Source: CALKGK01 sp964649515 (GTDB taxonomy: Bacteria; Bacteroidota; Bacteroidia; Flavobacteriales_D; Sanyastnellaceae). Taken from it: a stretch of 28,143 nucleotides of DNA. Numbering within the stretch: position 1 is the stretch's first letter; the number at the start of each line of letters is the position of its first letter. Positions 16,385 to 24,135 of the stretch are shown here, one piece after another. The stretch lies in contig CAZYPV010000042.1 of the NCBI GenBank assembly GCA_964649515.1, positions 1 through 28,143 on the forward strand, given 5' to 3'. The position numbers were made by a program, and so were the translations under genes. The notes under the pieces were generated by a model. It ran no database searches. It had not been told where the DNA came from and saw nothing but the letters and a program-made list of their open reading frames with translations.

Positions 16385-17470
16385 TTAATCTTTTTCGTGA
16401 ACAAAGAATTGTTCAACTTGTTTTCTCACGCCTTCCCTTATGTTAAGATAGAAAAGGTTATAATCTGCAATGTGCCAATTTTTTTTGGTCATCAAAAAGC
16501 CAAAGGGTATGCGCGGTTTTCTTACCCATAAAAGTCCGCCATCACTTTCAGCAATAATGCTTTCTCGATACTTCAAGCGGAAGTCTTTGTCGAGAACTCC
16601 GAGGTGTTGAGAGGTTCTGTTTTCGCCTGCTAATGTGCCTCCTAAAATTGGATGAAAAACACGTATTTCTTTCATTTCATCCACATAAAAAGAAGGTCTG
16701 TAGCCTCTGTCGTAAGTCATCCAAGTGATGTAGCAAGAAGCATCTTTCCAACTTTCGCAGGCCTTGCAGTGGTCAAACATTTCAGGCAAAACAGTCATGC
16801 CGATAAGATAAGCAGCTACCATTTTTTCAGCGAGGGGCGTTCCATCCAAAAACTCTTGTACCAAGCGAATTCCATGGGTGCTTCCTTGGGAATGAGCAGC
16901 GAGAATGAACGGACGATCATGCGGGCGATGAGCTAAGAAATGTTCAAAGGCGGATTTTACATCTTGATAAGCCAAATCCAAGGCTGCTTTGCCATCTTCA
17001 GGGTTGGTGTAGTAGCTTTTGATGTGGGCTTGGCGGTATCTCGGAGCATAAATTTCGCCCACTTCATTAAAAACAGAGGCCTGATGTTGAATAGGACCTT
17101 CATCCGTCCAACGGTTCACTACCGAGTCTTCAAGTTCTGCATTCCAACGTTCTGATTTTGTTAAAAAAGTAGTGGGGTGAATGAAAAAGACGTCAACACG
17201 TGCTGATGCTGAACTGGGGGAAAGTCCGAGAGGTAGGGTATCACTCAGGTCTTTCTTTTTTGGATGTGCAGCCCAATGATTCAAATCGTCGTAATTGGGC
17301 GTTTGAGGAGAGTTTACCTCATTGAAGGTGAATGGAGCATAGCTTCTATTCTGATGACAGGAGGTGATCCCGATTGAAATCAAGATCAAAAGACCGATCC
17401 CAATTGGGATGTTCCAAAATGGTTTTCCAGAAGTGGGGAAGGGGTGCTGATATTTTTCGTGTTGAACCAT
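16385..17470 (-). CDS. DUF3089 lipoprotein, alpha/beta hydrolase fold
   Basis: A 361-residue protein with a hydrophobic signal ending in a lipobox (ISIGITSC, Cys38), so it should be lipid-anchored. It belongs to the DUF3089 family of predicted alpha/beta hydrolases: DVFFIHPTTF (93-102), YAPRYRQAHI (141-150) and the nucleophile elbow AAHSQGS with Ser194 are all characteristic. Substrate is unknown. The signal peptide is encoded where the gene overlaps the last 125 bp of truC in another frame. No internal ATG lies between Met1 and the hydrophobic core, so ATG 17470 is the only usable start. The overlap suggests cotranscription with truC. Confidence 0.85.
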   Translation of the reverse strand: MVQHEKYQHPFPTSGKPFWNIPIGIGLLILISIGITSCHQNRSYAPFTFNEVNSPQTPNYDDLNHWAAHPKKKDLSDTLPLGLSPSSASARVDVFFIHPTTFLTKSERWNAELEDSVVNRWTDEGPIQHQASVFNEVGEIYAPRYRQAHIKSYYTNPEDGKAALDLAYQDVKSAFEHFLAHRPHDRPFILAAHSQGSTHGIRLVQEFLDGTPLAEKMVAAYLIGMTVLPEMFDHCKACESWKDASCYITWMTYDRGYRPSFYVDEMKEIRVFHPILGGTLAGENRTSQHLGVLDKDFRLKYRESIIAESDGGLLWVRKPRIPFGFLMTKKNWHIADYNLFYLNIREGVRKQVEQFFVHEKD

Positions 17471-18101
17471 CGCTGTGTTGAAATGCTAAGGAATGCGCGT
17501 GAAGATACATCGCCGCAGAAGGAAAGTTTTGTTTGAAGTATTTGTTGTGCTTGACATCTCCATGCCGGTGATCGCCAATGATAGGATGCCTTAATTGAGC
17601 TGCGTGTTGACGAATTTGGTGGTACCTGCCCGTTTGCGGACGAACTTTCACCAAACTGTATCGCGATGTTGGGTACTTGCCAACGCTCCAAGGCATCTCT
17701 ACAGATGAACAACACTCAAAAATCGTGTGGGCTTCTTTTTCTTCTTCAGAATGTTCAGAACGAAGTGGACGCTGATTCTCGATCACTTCGGGAAGGAAAC
17801 CGCGCATCACGGCATAGTAAGTTTTCTCGATGCGATGATGAAAGAATTCTTGCTGAACGTGTTGCAAGACGGCTTTGTCCTTTGCAAAGAGCACCAGCCC
17901 TGAAGTCGGTTTGTCTAAACGATGACAAGGCTCCCAAGATTCTCCTGTCTCTTGCTGAATGCGATCGCGAAGACTGTCTTTGGTGTGAAAATCCAAATGC
18001 GTTTTGTGAACCAACAAATGATTTGGTTTCCAAGCGGCTAAATAGTGCTGGTCTTGCCAAAGAATCCAAGATGCTTCAAAGGGTGTAGGCTGTTCTTGCA
18101 T
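17346..18101 (-). CDS. truC: tRNA pseudouridine synthase C (RluA family)
   Basis: A 251-residue cytoplasmic enzyme that isomerises a uridine of tRNA (U65 in Escherichia coli TruC). The catalytic Asp is in HRLDKPTSGLVLF (about 60-72). The RNA-binding/active-site segment RPQTGRYHQIRQH and HPIIGDHRHGDVKHN match the TruC subgroup, in which HGD-x-x-HN is diagnostic. There is no S4 domain, as in TruC. The C-terminal APLPHFW segment is normal for the family, so the part overlapping the DUF3089 gene is genuine. It is first in a probable minus-strand operon and divergent from the adhesin gene across 144 bp. Confidence 0.85.
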   Translation of the reverse strand: MQEQPTPFEASWILWQDQHYLAAWKPNHLLVHKTHLDFHTKDSLRDRIQQETGESWEPCHRLDKPTSGLVLFAKDKAVLQHVQQEFFHHRIEKTYYAVMRGFLPEVIENQRPLRSEHSEEEKEAHTIFECCSSVEMPWSVGKYPTSRYSLVKVRPQTGRYHQIRQHAAQLRHPIIGDHRHGDVKHNKYFKQNFPSAAMYLHAHSLAFQHSDGSTRKISAPLPHFWKTILEHPNWDRSFDLDFNRDHLLSSE

Positions 18102-18195
18102 AAATGTCGTGCAAATATTCTATTTTCGAGGCAAATTCAAGCCAAGTCCAGACAACCTTTTTCACAAGAAGGGCATTACTTAATAAAGAGATTGG

Positions 18196-18203
18196 TATTT
18201 TTG
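18196..18203 (+). promoter_or_regulatory. Candidate -7 box of the SprB-repeat adhesin operon
   Basis: TATTTTTG, an exact TAnnTTTG box, lies 42 nt before the ATG at 18246. No TTG is seen at the right distance. The 12-mer around it (gTATTTTTGACT) recurs at 22328 before the gene sharing the adhesin's N-terminal domain. Confidence 0.4.
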
Positions 18204-18245
18204 ACTTCTCTGAGTCCGGATATTGTTCTTGAAAACGAAACAGAC

Positions 18246-21200
18246 ATGATAAAAAAGTTACTCTTATCGGCGCTTGCTCTAAGCATTTCGGCCTTCTCGT
18301 TTGCCCAGATAACGGGTATAAGCATTGAGGTGGAACAAGTGTACTATGATGTTATTGGTGGTTTTGACTTCAATGGGTACCGAACGTATAGGGTGTATGT
18401 TGATGTCACGAATGAGGACGATCAGCTTACGGGTATTTATGGTTTGCTGGACGATTCAACTCCAGGAAATCCCGACGATCTTTTTGTGAATTCAGACTGT
18501 GGATGCTTCAATAGCGATAGTGGAGGAATGTTGGGTACAGACATTAACGACGCGTTTTGTGAGATTCCTGGCTTTGAAGATATTTGCCTAGATAGTTATT
18601 GGACGGTTGATAATACAAGTGCAAATGATCCTGGACAGGTATATTCTGCCTACACGGTCGTTATCGATACATCTGACGGAAGCGAATCCAACCAGTACAA
18701 CGATATTTGCGGTCAGGTTGTTGACGATGGTGTGATCTTCTCTACAAACGATCAGCCCAACGTAGTTGCTGGTCCGGATCTCAGAATTCTCGTTGGCCAA
18801 ATTACAGCTTGTGGAGAGGTTTGTTTTGATATCTCAGCCCAGGTTTTTATTAATGGTGATGGAGATGCGGTGAGTCAGTTCAACATGGAAGAGACCTGTT
18901 TTCAAGATCCTTGCGAGGAGTTCCCTATCGACGAAACCTTTACCATAGTTCAAGACATTGAATGTTTCGGAAACACGGCTACCGTAGAATTCGGTGGTGG
19001 AGGAAACGAAAGTTTGGAATACCAACTCTGGAGCGTTGATGAAATGGGGAACCTTTCAGAGCAGTTGCTCATTCAGAACGATGATCCTGTTTTTTCCGGA
19101 CTCACAGAAGGAGACTACTTGGTGAGCATGATTGACGGTTATGGTTGTCGAGACACCAGCCAGGTATTCACATTTGTGGAGCCAACAGAAATGGTTCCTA
19201 CCATGGAGCTTACCCAAAACAACGAATGCTTTGGCACCGACCAAGCAGAAATTTGTGTCGATGTTGTTGGAGGAACACTTCCTTACACCATCGAACTTTT
19301 AGATTGTGATGACAATGTGATCAACACCATTAACAACAATGAGTGCTTCACCAACATTAGCTGTGTGAACAACTGTGGAGATTTCAGCGTGCGTGTTCGC
19401 GATGCTAACCAATGCGAAGTGATTGAAGATTTCAGCATTTCGTGTCCAGCAGAAATTGCCTTCGACCCAACTCTCACGGAAATTCAATGTGCAGGTGTTT
19501 GCGAAGCGGGGATAGCAGGACAAATTACGGGTGGAACGGGATTGCTCACTTTGAGCTTTGATCCGCCACTCAATGTTCCAGCACCCTCGGTGGCTCCCAT
19601 GGATTTGAACATTCAGGACATTTGTAGTGGAATTTACACCTTAACCATCACGGACGAAAACGGCTGTGAATTCGTAGAGGTGTATGACCTTACAGAGCCT
19701 GACGGAATGACCATCACTTACGATCTTGTAGATGCCACTTGTTTTGGAGATTGCAATGGAACCATTACAGCGAATGTACTAGGCGGTGTGCCCAATTACA
19801 CTTTTGAAATTACCGACCTCGATGGAGTACCCGCGCCCAATCCAAATGCACTGTGCGCCGGAGAATACATTCATACCACTTTTGATGGGAACAATTGTTT
19901 CGTAACCGACACGCTCGAGATCCTTCAGCCAGAACAAATCACCTTTGAGACAGAAGTGAGCAACATTCTTTGTGCAGGAGAAACCAACGGGTCAATTTGC
20001 ATCACCAATATCAACGGAGGGATTGGCGACCTTACTTTCGGAATCAACCCACTGGGATCAGGGATTTTGGATGGGAACTGCTTTACGAATTTGTCGGCCC
20101 AGAACTACAGTGTAAGTGTTTCGGATGACCTTTGCACTGTGAGTCAGAACGGAATTGCAGTTTTGGAACCCGAAGCCCTCGTCCTTACATTAACAGCAGA
20201 AAACATCACCTGTTTTGGGGATAACGATGGAACTGTTGACGTGAGTGTTACTGGAGGAACAGGAGCCATCTCCATGATTGAACCATTCATTGCAGTAGTG
20301 CCCACAACCATTGAAAATCGTCCTCCCGGTTTTGTCACGGTAACCGTTGAAGATGAATCAGGATGTAGTGTAACGGAAAGCATCGAAATTCTTGAGCCTG
20401 AAGTGCTTAGTGCAAGCGTTTTGAGTACTTCTAACGTAGGTTGTGGTGGAGAGTGTGATGGAGACGCGGAATTGGATATCACGGGTGGAACAGGAGAGTA
20501 CAGCATCAGTTTTGACGGAATTGAGCTTAATTTGAATCAATTGTGTGCCCAATCGTATTTCGGAACTTTAATAGCTGATGAAAACGGGTGTGAAACCACC
20601 GTCGATTTCGAAATCATTCAACCCGATCCACTAGAGATTCTTAATACAGTGACTCCGGTTACCTGCACCGGAATGAATGATGGAAGCATCGACATTTTCC
20701 CCATAGGAGGAACAGGACCATTGACATGGGAGTCGGTACCAGCAGGATTGGATTTAGAAAATCTTTTCGAAGGAGAGTATGAGTTTGTAGCTTTCGACTC
20801 TACCGGTTGCAGTACCGATACAGTTTTAACCCTTGGAGCAACGATCCTTACGGACATGACAGCCACCATGTTCTCTTCACCCGTTACCTGCTGGAATGAG
20901 AACGATGGAACAGCCACCGCTGCGGTATCAGGAGGAACGGAACCCATCACTTATCAATGGAACGATGAATTGGAGCAAGTTACCGCCACGGCAGTTGGTT
21001 TGGCTGAAGAAACGTATATCGTAACCATTGTGGATGCCATTGGTTGTACCATCACAGAGACCGTAGAAGTAGAACCCACAGAAGGTTGCTTCTTCATCGC
21101 AACAGCATTAACGCCCAATGGAGATGGTGCCAATGATACTTGGACGATTGGAGGCCTGGAGTTCTTCCCACAGTCCTCTGTTCAAGTCTTCAACCGATGG

Positions 21201-21350
21201 GGACAACTGCTCTTTGAGTCAACAGGGTACAATACACCTTGGGATGGGCGATACAATGGAAGTGAGCTTCCCGTTGCCGATTACTACTTTATCATCACTT
21301 ATGATCAGGAGAAAGAACCGATCACAGGAACGGTAACGATCAAATACTAG
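18246..21350 (+). CDS. SprB-repeat surface adhesin with type B T9SS sorting domain
   Basis: A 1034-residue secreted protein. It has a signal peptide (1-21, ending in AFSFAQ), an N-terminal domain (about 22-232) that I cannot name, nine SprB-like repeats (about 233-948) and a CHU_C sorting domain (about 949-1034, with ATALTPNGDGAND and FNRWGQ). SprB repeats build filaments that carry cell-surface adhesin in gliding Bacteroidota; this protein is far shorter than SprB itself. The sorting domain predicts export by T9SS and retention with the help of the PorP/SprF-like protein encoded 11 bp downstream. The Cys-rich N-terminal domain (FNGYRTYRVYVDV, LDSYWTV, DGVIFSTNDQP) is homologous to the whole mature protein encoded at 22365. 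ATG 18246 is chosen for the signal peptide; the frame stays open upstream from 18045. Confidence 0.9.
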   Translation: MIKKLLLSALALSISAFSFAQITGISIEVEQVYYDVIGGFDFNGYRTYRVYVDVTNEDDQLTGIYGLLDDSTPGNPDDLFVNSDCGCFNSDSGGMLGTDINDAFCEIPGFEDICLDSYWTVDNTSANDPGQVYSAYTVVIDTSDGSESNQYNDICGQVVDDGVIFSTNDQPNVVAGPDLRILVGQITACGEVCFDISAQVFINGDGDAVSQFNMEETCFQDPCEEFPIDETFTIVQDIECFGNTATVEFGGGGNESLEYQLWSVDEMGNLSEQLLIQNDDPVFSGLTEGDYLVSMIDGYGCRDTSQVFTFVEPTEMVPTMELTQNNECFGTDQAEICVDVVGGTLPYTIELLDCDDNVINTINNNECFTNISCVNNCGDFSVRVRDANQCEVIEDFSISCPAEIAFDPTLTEIQCAGVCEAGIAGQITGGTGLLTLSFDPPLNVPAPSVAPMDLNIQDICSGIYTLTITDENGCEFVEVYDLTEPDGMTITYDLVDATCFGDCNGTITANVLGGVPNYTFEITDLDGVPAPNPNALCAGEYIHTTFDGNNCFVTDTLEILQPEQITFETEVSNILCAGETNGSICITNINGGIGDLTFGINPLGSGILDGNCFTNLSAQNYSVSVSDDLCTVSQNGIAVLEPEALVLTLTAENITCFGDNDGTVDVSVTGGTGAISMIEPFIAVVPTTIENRPPGFVTVTVEDESGCSVTESIEILEPEVLSASVLSTSNVGCGGECDGDAELDITGGTGEYSISFDGIELNLNQLCAQSYFGTLIADENGCETTVDFEIIQPDPLEILNTVTPVTCTGMNDGSIDIFPIGGTGPLTWESVPAGLDLENLFEGEYEFVAFDSTGCSTDTVLTLGATILTDMTATMFSSPVTCWNENDGTATAAVSGGTEPITYQWNDELEQVTATAVGLAEETYIVTIVDAIGCTITETVEVEPTEGCFFIATALTPNGDGANDTWTIGGLEFFPQSSVQVFNRWGQLLFESTGYNTPWDGRYNGSELPVADYYFIITYDQEKEPITGTVTIKY
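18942..21089 (+). repeat. Nine SprB-like repeats of about 80 residues
   Basis: Each unit has a C-x-G-x3-G(T/S/D) start (for example CFGDNDGTVDVSVTGGTG), a GGxG turn, a GxY/F strand, and a D-x3-GC segment closed by an E/Q-P motif. The later units (6-9) keep the pattern best; units 1-3 are longer and degenerate. Unit borders were placed by eye. Confidence 0.8.
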
Positions 21351-21361
21351 GACAGGACATC

Positions 21362-22318
21362 ATGCGCAATACACTATATACGCTTATACTAGCAGCCTTT
21401 TTTCTTTTATCCATGAGTGCTGTTCAGGCGCAACAATTGGCTCGAAGAACCCAGTTTCTTACCAATACTTATTTGGTGAATCCAGCGGTAGCAGGCACAA
21501 AGCCTTATACCCCCATCATGGCCAGCTATCGCAACCAGTGGACGGGGTTTGATCAGGCACCAACGACTTATACTTTGTCCGGACACACCTCTTTGCCGAA
21601 TAAACTAGGAGTGGGAGGGGTGTTCTTTCGAGATGACGCTGGTGGAGCAATCACCAACACGGGACTGGAACTCACGGGTACCTACAAAGTTGATTTGAAC
21701 AATGAAGACGCCGTTTCTTTTGGTTTAAGCGCGGTTGTTGGTCAATATCGATTCGATAATTCGGTGTTGACAGTTTTGGATGAAAACGATCCAGCCATTC
21801 TGGGGAATGTAGAAAGTGAAACCGCTTTCGATGCCAATTTCGGTATGATGGTTTACGGTAAAAATTACTTCTTCGGAGCTTCTGTTCCTCAATTATTGCA
21901 AACCAAATTGAATCTCGAAGGATTTCTTCCCGACGATAACCAAAGAGTGAGGCATTACATGTTCATGGGGTCGTACTTGTACTATCTGAATGAAGAAATC
22001 AGTATCCAACCAAGTGCTTTGGTGAAATTCACTGCAACTTCACCGGTGCAGTTCGATTTCTACATGCGCGCCCTCTACCAGGATTCTTTTTGGGCAAGCA
22101 TCAGCTACCGAAATAATGATGCGGTTTGTTTGGGTCTAGGAATGGAATACGGCCCGTTTGTTTTCGCTTATGGATATGATATTACGGTGAGTGACGCAAG
22201 AGCATTTAGTCCGCATACCCACGAGCTTACGATTGGTTATTTACTTCCGAGAAAAGGAAATTTCACCAGCAAATCACTGCTTGGTCCGCGTAGACTAGGA
22301 GGCCGATTGGTGAAATAA
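21362..22318 (+). CDS. PorP/SprF family outer-membrane protein
   Basis: A 318-residue protein with a signal peptide (about 1-23, AVQAQ) and the family hallmarks: an early NTYLVNPAVAGTKPY segment, SYRNQWTGFDQAP, and alternating beta strands to the end (SISYRNNDAVCLGLGMEYGPF, FAYGYDI). SprF-type members sit in the outer membrane and are needed for export or attachment of a neighbouring type B T9SS cargo. Here the cargo is the adhesin 11 bp upstream, so the two form an operon. The basic, Arg-rich C-terminus (GPRRLGGRLVK) is unusual for a barrel end. No terminator follows; a promoter for the next gene overlaps the end. Confidence 0.9.
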   Translation: MRNTLYTLILAAFFLLSMSAVQAQQLARRTQFLTNTYLVNPAVAGTKPYTPIMASYRNQWTGFDQAPTTYTLSGHTSLPNKLGVGGVFFRDDAGGAITNTGLELTGTYKVDLNNEDAVSFGLSAVVGQYRFDNSVLTVLDENDPAILGNVESETAFDANFGMMVYGKNYFFGASVPQLLQTKLNLEGFLPDDNQRVRHYMFMGSYLYYLNEEISIQPSALVKFTATSPVQFDFYMRALYQDSFWASISYRNNDAVCLGLGMEYGPFVFAYGYDITVSDARAFSPHTHELTIGYLLPRKGNFTSKSLLGPRRLGGRLVK

Positions 22319-22336
22319 TCTTTGGCAGTATTTTTG
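22307..22336 (+). promoter_or_regulatory. Promoter of the stand-alone N-terminal-domain protein
   Basis: TTG (22307-22309), 19 nt, then TATTTTTG (22329-22336): near-perfect Bacteroidota consensus. The TTG lies inside the last codons of the PorP/SprF-like gene. The leader to the ATG at 22365 is about 25 nt. Confidence 0.65.
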
Positions 22337-22364
22337 ACTAACTAACCTTAAATTAAAATTGACG

Positions 22365-22994
22365 ATGAAAAAAATGACCTCCTTATTGCTCCTTTTTATG
22401 TTTGTAGTTGGAGCAGCACAAGCGCAGTTCGAGCGTTTAGAAGTGGAAGAAGTAGCAAGTTTTGATGGATATACTACTTATCGGGTATATGCAGTATTGA
22501 AGAATCGTGGCGACCTCCTGGATGCTGTGTTTGGAGAACAAGGAAATCCAGTTGTAGTCAACAGTACCAGTCCGTTCTATCAAAATGAAAATGGAGGTGC
22601 CATGGCCAATGACATTCAGAAAGCCGCTTTGGACCAGTTTCCAAAATTGAAGTACGATTCCTGGGTAACCATTGGATACGATAACAATTATATGAATTCA
22701 GTGACCTTTTTTGGATCCATGACAGCCGATTCTGTTGCGATTGAAAAAGATTTTAGAACAGACTTTGAATTGGGCAAAAACATACTCATCAAGGATGGTG
22801 CATGGTTTGTTACACCAGACCAGTTGCAAGCTCGCGGTGATGACCAGAACCGGGTATTGTTGATGCAATTGACGACCAAAGGGAAAATATCAGGATCAGT
22901 GAATTTGCACGGACGTTGGCATTCGAGAGATGCTGAAGGAGGACTTGTTCCTCATGTATGGCAAGAAAAAGCTGTGAAATTCAGTGCGGGTTGA
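22365..22994 (+). CDS. Secreted protein homologous to the adhesin N-terminal domain
   Basis: A 209-residue protein with a signal peptide (1-21, GAAQAQ). The rest aligns along its length with residues 26 to about 225 of the adhesin at 18246: LEVEEV with IEVEQV, FDGYTTYRVYAVLKN with FNGYRTYRVYVDVTN, ENGGAMANDI with DSGGMLGTDI, YDSWVTIG with LDSYWTV, and KDGAWFVTPDQ with DDGVIFSTNDQ. It lacks the repeats, the sorting domain and the adhesin's cysteines. I cannot name the domain. It has its own promoter and a terminator, but readthrough from the adhesin operon is possible. Roles such as an adhesin cap or competitor are speculation. The ATG at 22365 is preferred to a TTG two codons earlier. Confidence 0.8.
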   Translation: MKKMTSLLLLFMFVVGAAQAQFERLEVEEVASFDGYTTYRVYAVLKNRGDLLDAVFGEQGNPVVVNSTSPFYQNENGGAMANDIQKAALDQFPKLKYDSWVTIGYDNNYMNSVTFFGSMTADSVAIEKDFRTDFELGKNILIKDGAWFVTPDQLQARGDDQNRVLLMQLTTKGKISGSVNLHGRWHSRDAEGGLVPHVWQEKAVKFSAG

Positions 22995-23020
22995 TGTGTG
23001 CTGGGGTAAATGAAATGAAA

Positions 23021-23050
23021 AACCTTCTCAAGTTGAGAAGGTTTTTTTTT
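23021..23050 (+). terminator. Strong intrinsic terminator
   Basis: A perfect 10-bp stem (aaccttctca with tgagaaggtt) with a 3-nt loop is followed by a run of nine T, 26 bp after the stop at 22994. Confidence 0.85.
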
Positions 23051-23496
23051 GCGTTTAATTTTTTTGAAGCTTGAAATGAGATATAAAAAAACGGGCGATA
23101 GGAACTGAAACGAGGTCTCGGAATAAGCGCAGGAAAGCGCGATAAAAAAAAAAATTTCGATTTTTTCCGTCGAAAGACAACCCCTGCGGGGCCCTCCCTC
23201 CCCCACCACCATTGGCTTCTCGAAGGTCGGGAGTTCTTCTTGGACTTCAAAACTTTTTTGGAGCCACTTTGTGGATAACTACCCTCACTTTGTAAGCGTC
23301 AACTTCTTCATAACGATTCCATTTCAACTCGATCCACCAACGCAGGTTCCTACCAATCCACTTGGTCGCCAGCCTGCCCTTCCTGAATCAATTCAACCAC
23401 AAGATAGTACTCCAAGCAAAGGACATACAAACCACTTTGCAAATGATGGCTTTTCTTGCGTGAATCAAACAAAAAGCAAAATTCACCCTTGTACTT
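23051..23496. other. Gene-free stretch of unusual composition
   Basis: No convincing gene is seen in about 450 bp. Left part: long A and T runs (around 23080-23165) surround a GC-rich patch with gcgc-type inverted repeats. Middle: a C-rich tract (23181-23210) that is G-rich on the minus strand. Right part: a minus-strand frame open from about 23500 down to a stop at 23350 that lacks a Met and has no recognised motif. The plus-strand frame covering 23271-23843 is antisense to yqgE and has no protein-like features. It could be a dispersed repeat or a decayed gene. Confidence 0.5.
23181..23204 (-). other. Canonical G-quadruplex motif
   Basis: On the minus strand four G-runs (5, 3, 3 and 4) are separated by loops of 1, 1 and 7 nt, fitting the G3+N1-7 pattern. 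The 7-nt loop plus last run (CCCCGCA-GGGG) can also form a 4-bp hairpin, so two folds compete. Confidence 0.55.
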
Positions 23497-24072
23497 TTAA
23501 TTTAAACTGGGGTCGGAGGGAAGGTCGGTTAAACGAGCATAATCCTTGCCCATGTCGTGAAGAATGGTTTTCCAAAGCTCATTGTCTTGAGTACTCATCA
23601 ACATTTCAGGATCGGCTTCCCCCACAATCCAAGACTTCTGCTCCAATTCCTCATGAAGCTGATTGGCACTCCACCCGGCATAACCAACAAAAAATCGTAT
23701 TTGATGAGGCTCTAGTTTCCCCGACTTCAGCAATTGCTGCAAGGCATCGAAGTCGCCTCCCATGTAAATGCCCTCAGCAATGGGCACTGAGTTCTCAATG
23801 GCAGAACCCAAAGAATGAATGTAGAAAAGGTTGGAACTTTTAACCGGACCACCAATACTGATTCTCGTTTCCAAATTTGGAAGGTTGTCCATCAACTGGT
23901 CCAAATCCATCTCAATGTAATTGTTCAACACAAAACCAAAACTCCCTTCCTCACTGTGTTCGCAAAGCAATATGACCGACCGCTTGAAGTAGGGATCAGA
24001 CAAAAAAGGTTCGGCTATCAAGATTTTGCCCGGACCTAATGGTATATTGTTCTCTGGTGTGAAGTCAAACAT
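23497..24072 (-). CDS. yqgE: YqgE/AlgH family protein (UPF0301)
   Basis: A 191-residue cytoplasmic protein of normal family length. Family marks are clear: PGKILIAEPFLSDPYFKRSVILLCEH near the start (about 14-39), GSFGFVLNN (43-51), IGGPV (73-77) and FFVGYAGWSANQLHEEL (about 127-143), then DPEMLM and the W-x3-L-x2-MG-x2-Y tail. The biochemical role of the family is not established; some members were linked to alginate regulation. It is divergent from the peptidase gene; the short space leaves little room for two separate promoters. Confidence 0.92.
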   Translation of the reverse strand: MFDFTPENNIPLGPGKILIAEPFLSDPYFKRSVILLCEHSEEGSFGFVLNNYIEMDLDQLMDNLPNLETRISIGGPVKSSNLFYIHSLGSAIENSVPIAEGIYMGGDFDALQQLLKSGKLEPHQIRFFVGYAGWSANQLHEELEQKSWIVGEADPEMLMSTQDNELWKTILHDMGKDYARLTDLPSDPSLN

Positions 24073-24135
24073 TTCTTTTTCTTAAACTGAAAATCCTTCA
24101 TGAAAGTTGCTACTTTTCCATCAAATCTTCAAAAA

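Noticed and set aside
23350..23500. Minus-strand stop-free frame of about 50 codons in the gene-free stretch
   Set aside because: It has no Met start, no recognised motif and is followed by several stops; kept only as a weak hint of a decayed gene.
23271..23843. 190-codon plus-strand frame
   Set aside because: It runs antisense to yqgE, whose family motifs are clear; the frame has no motif, an odd composition and starts inside the gene-free stretch.
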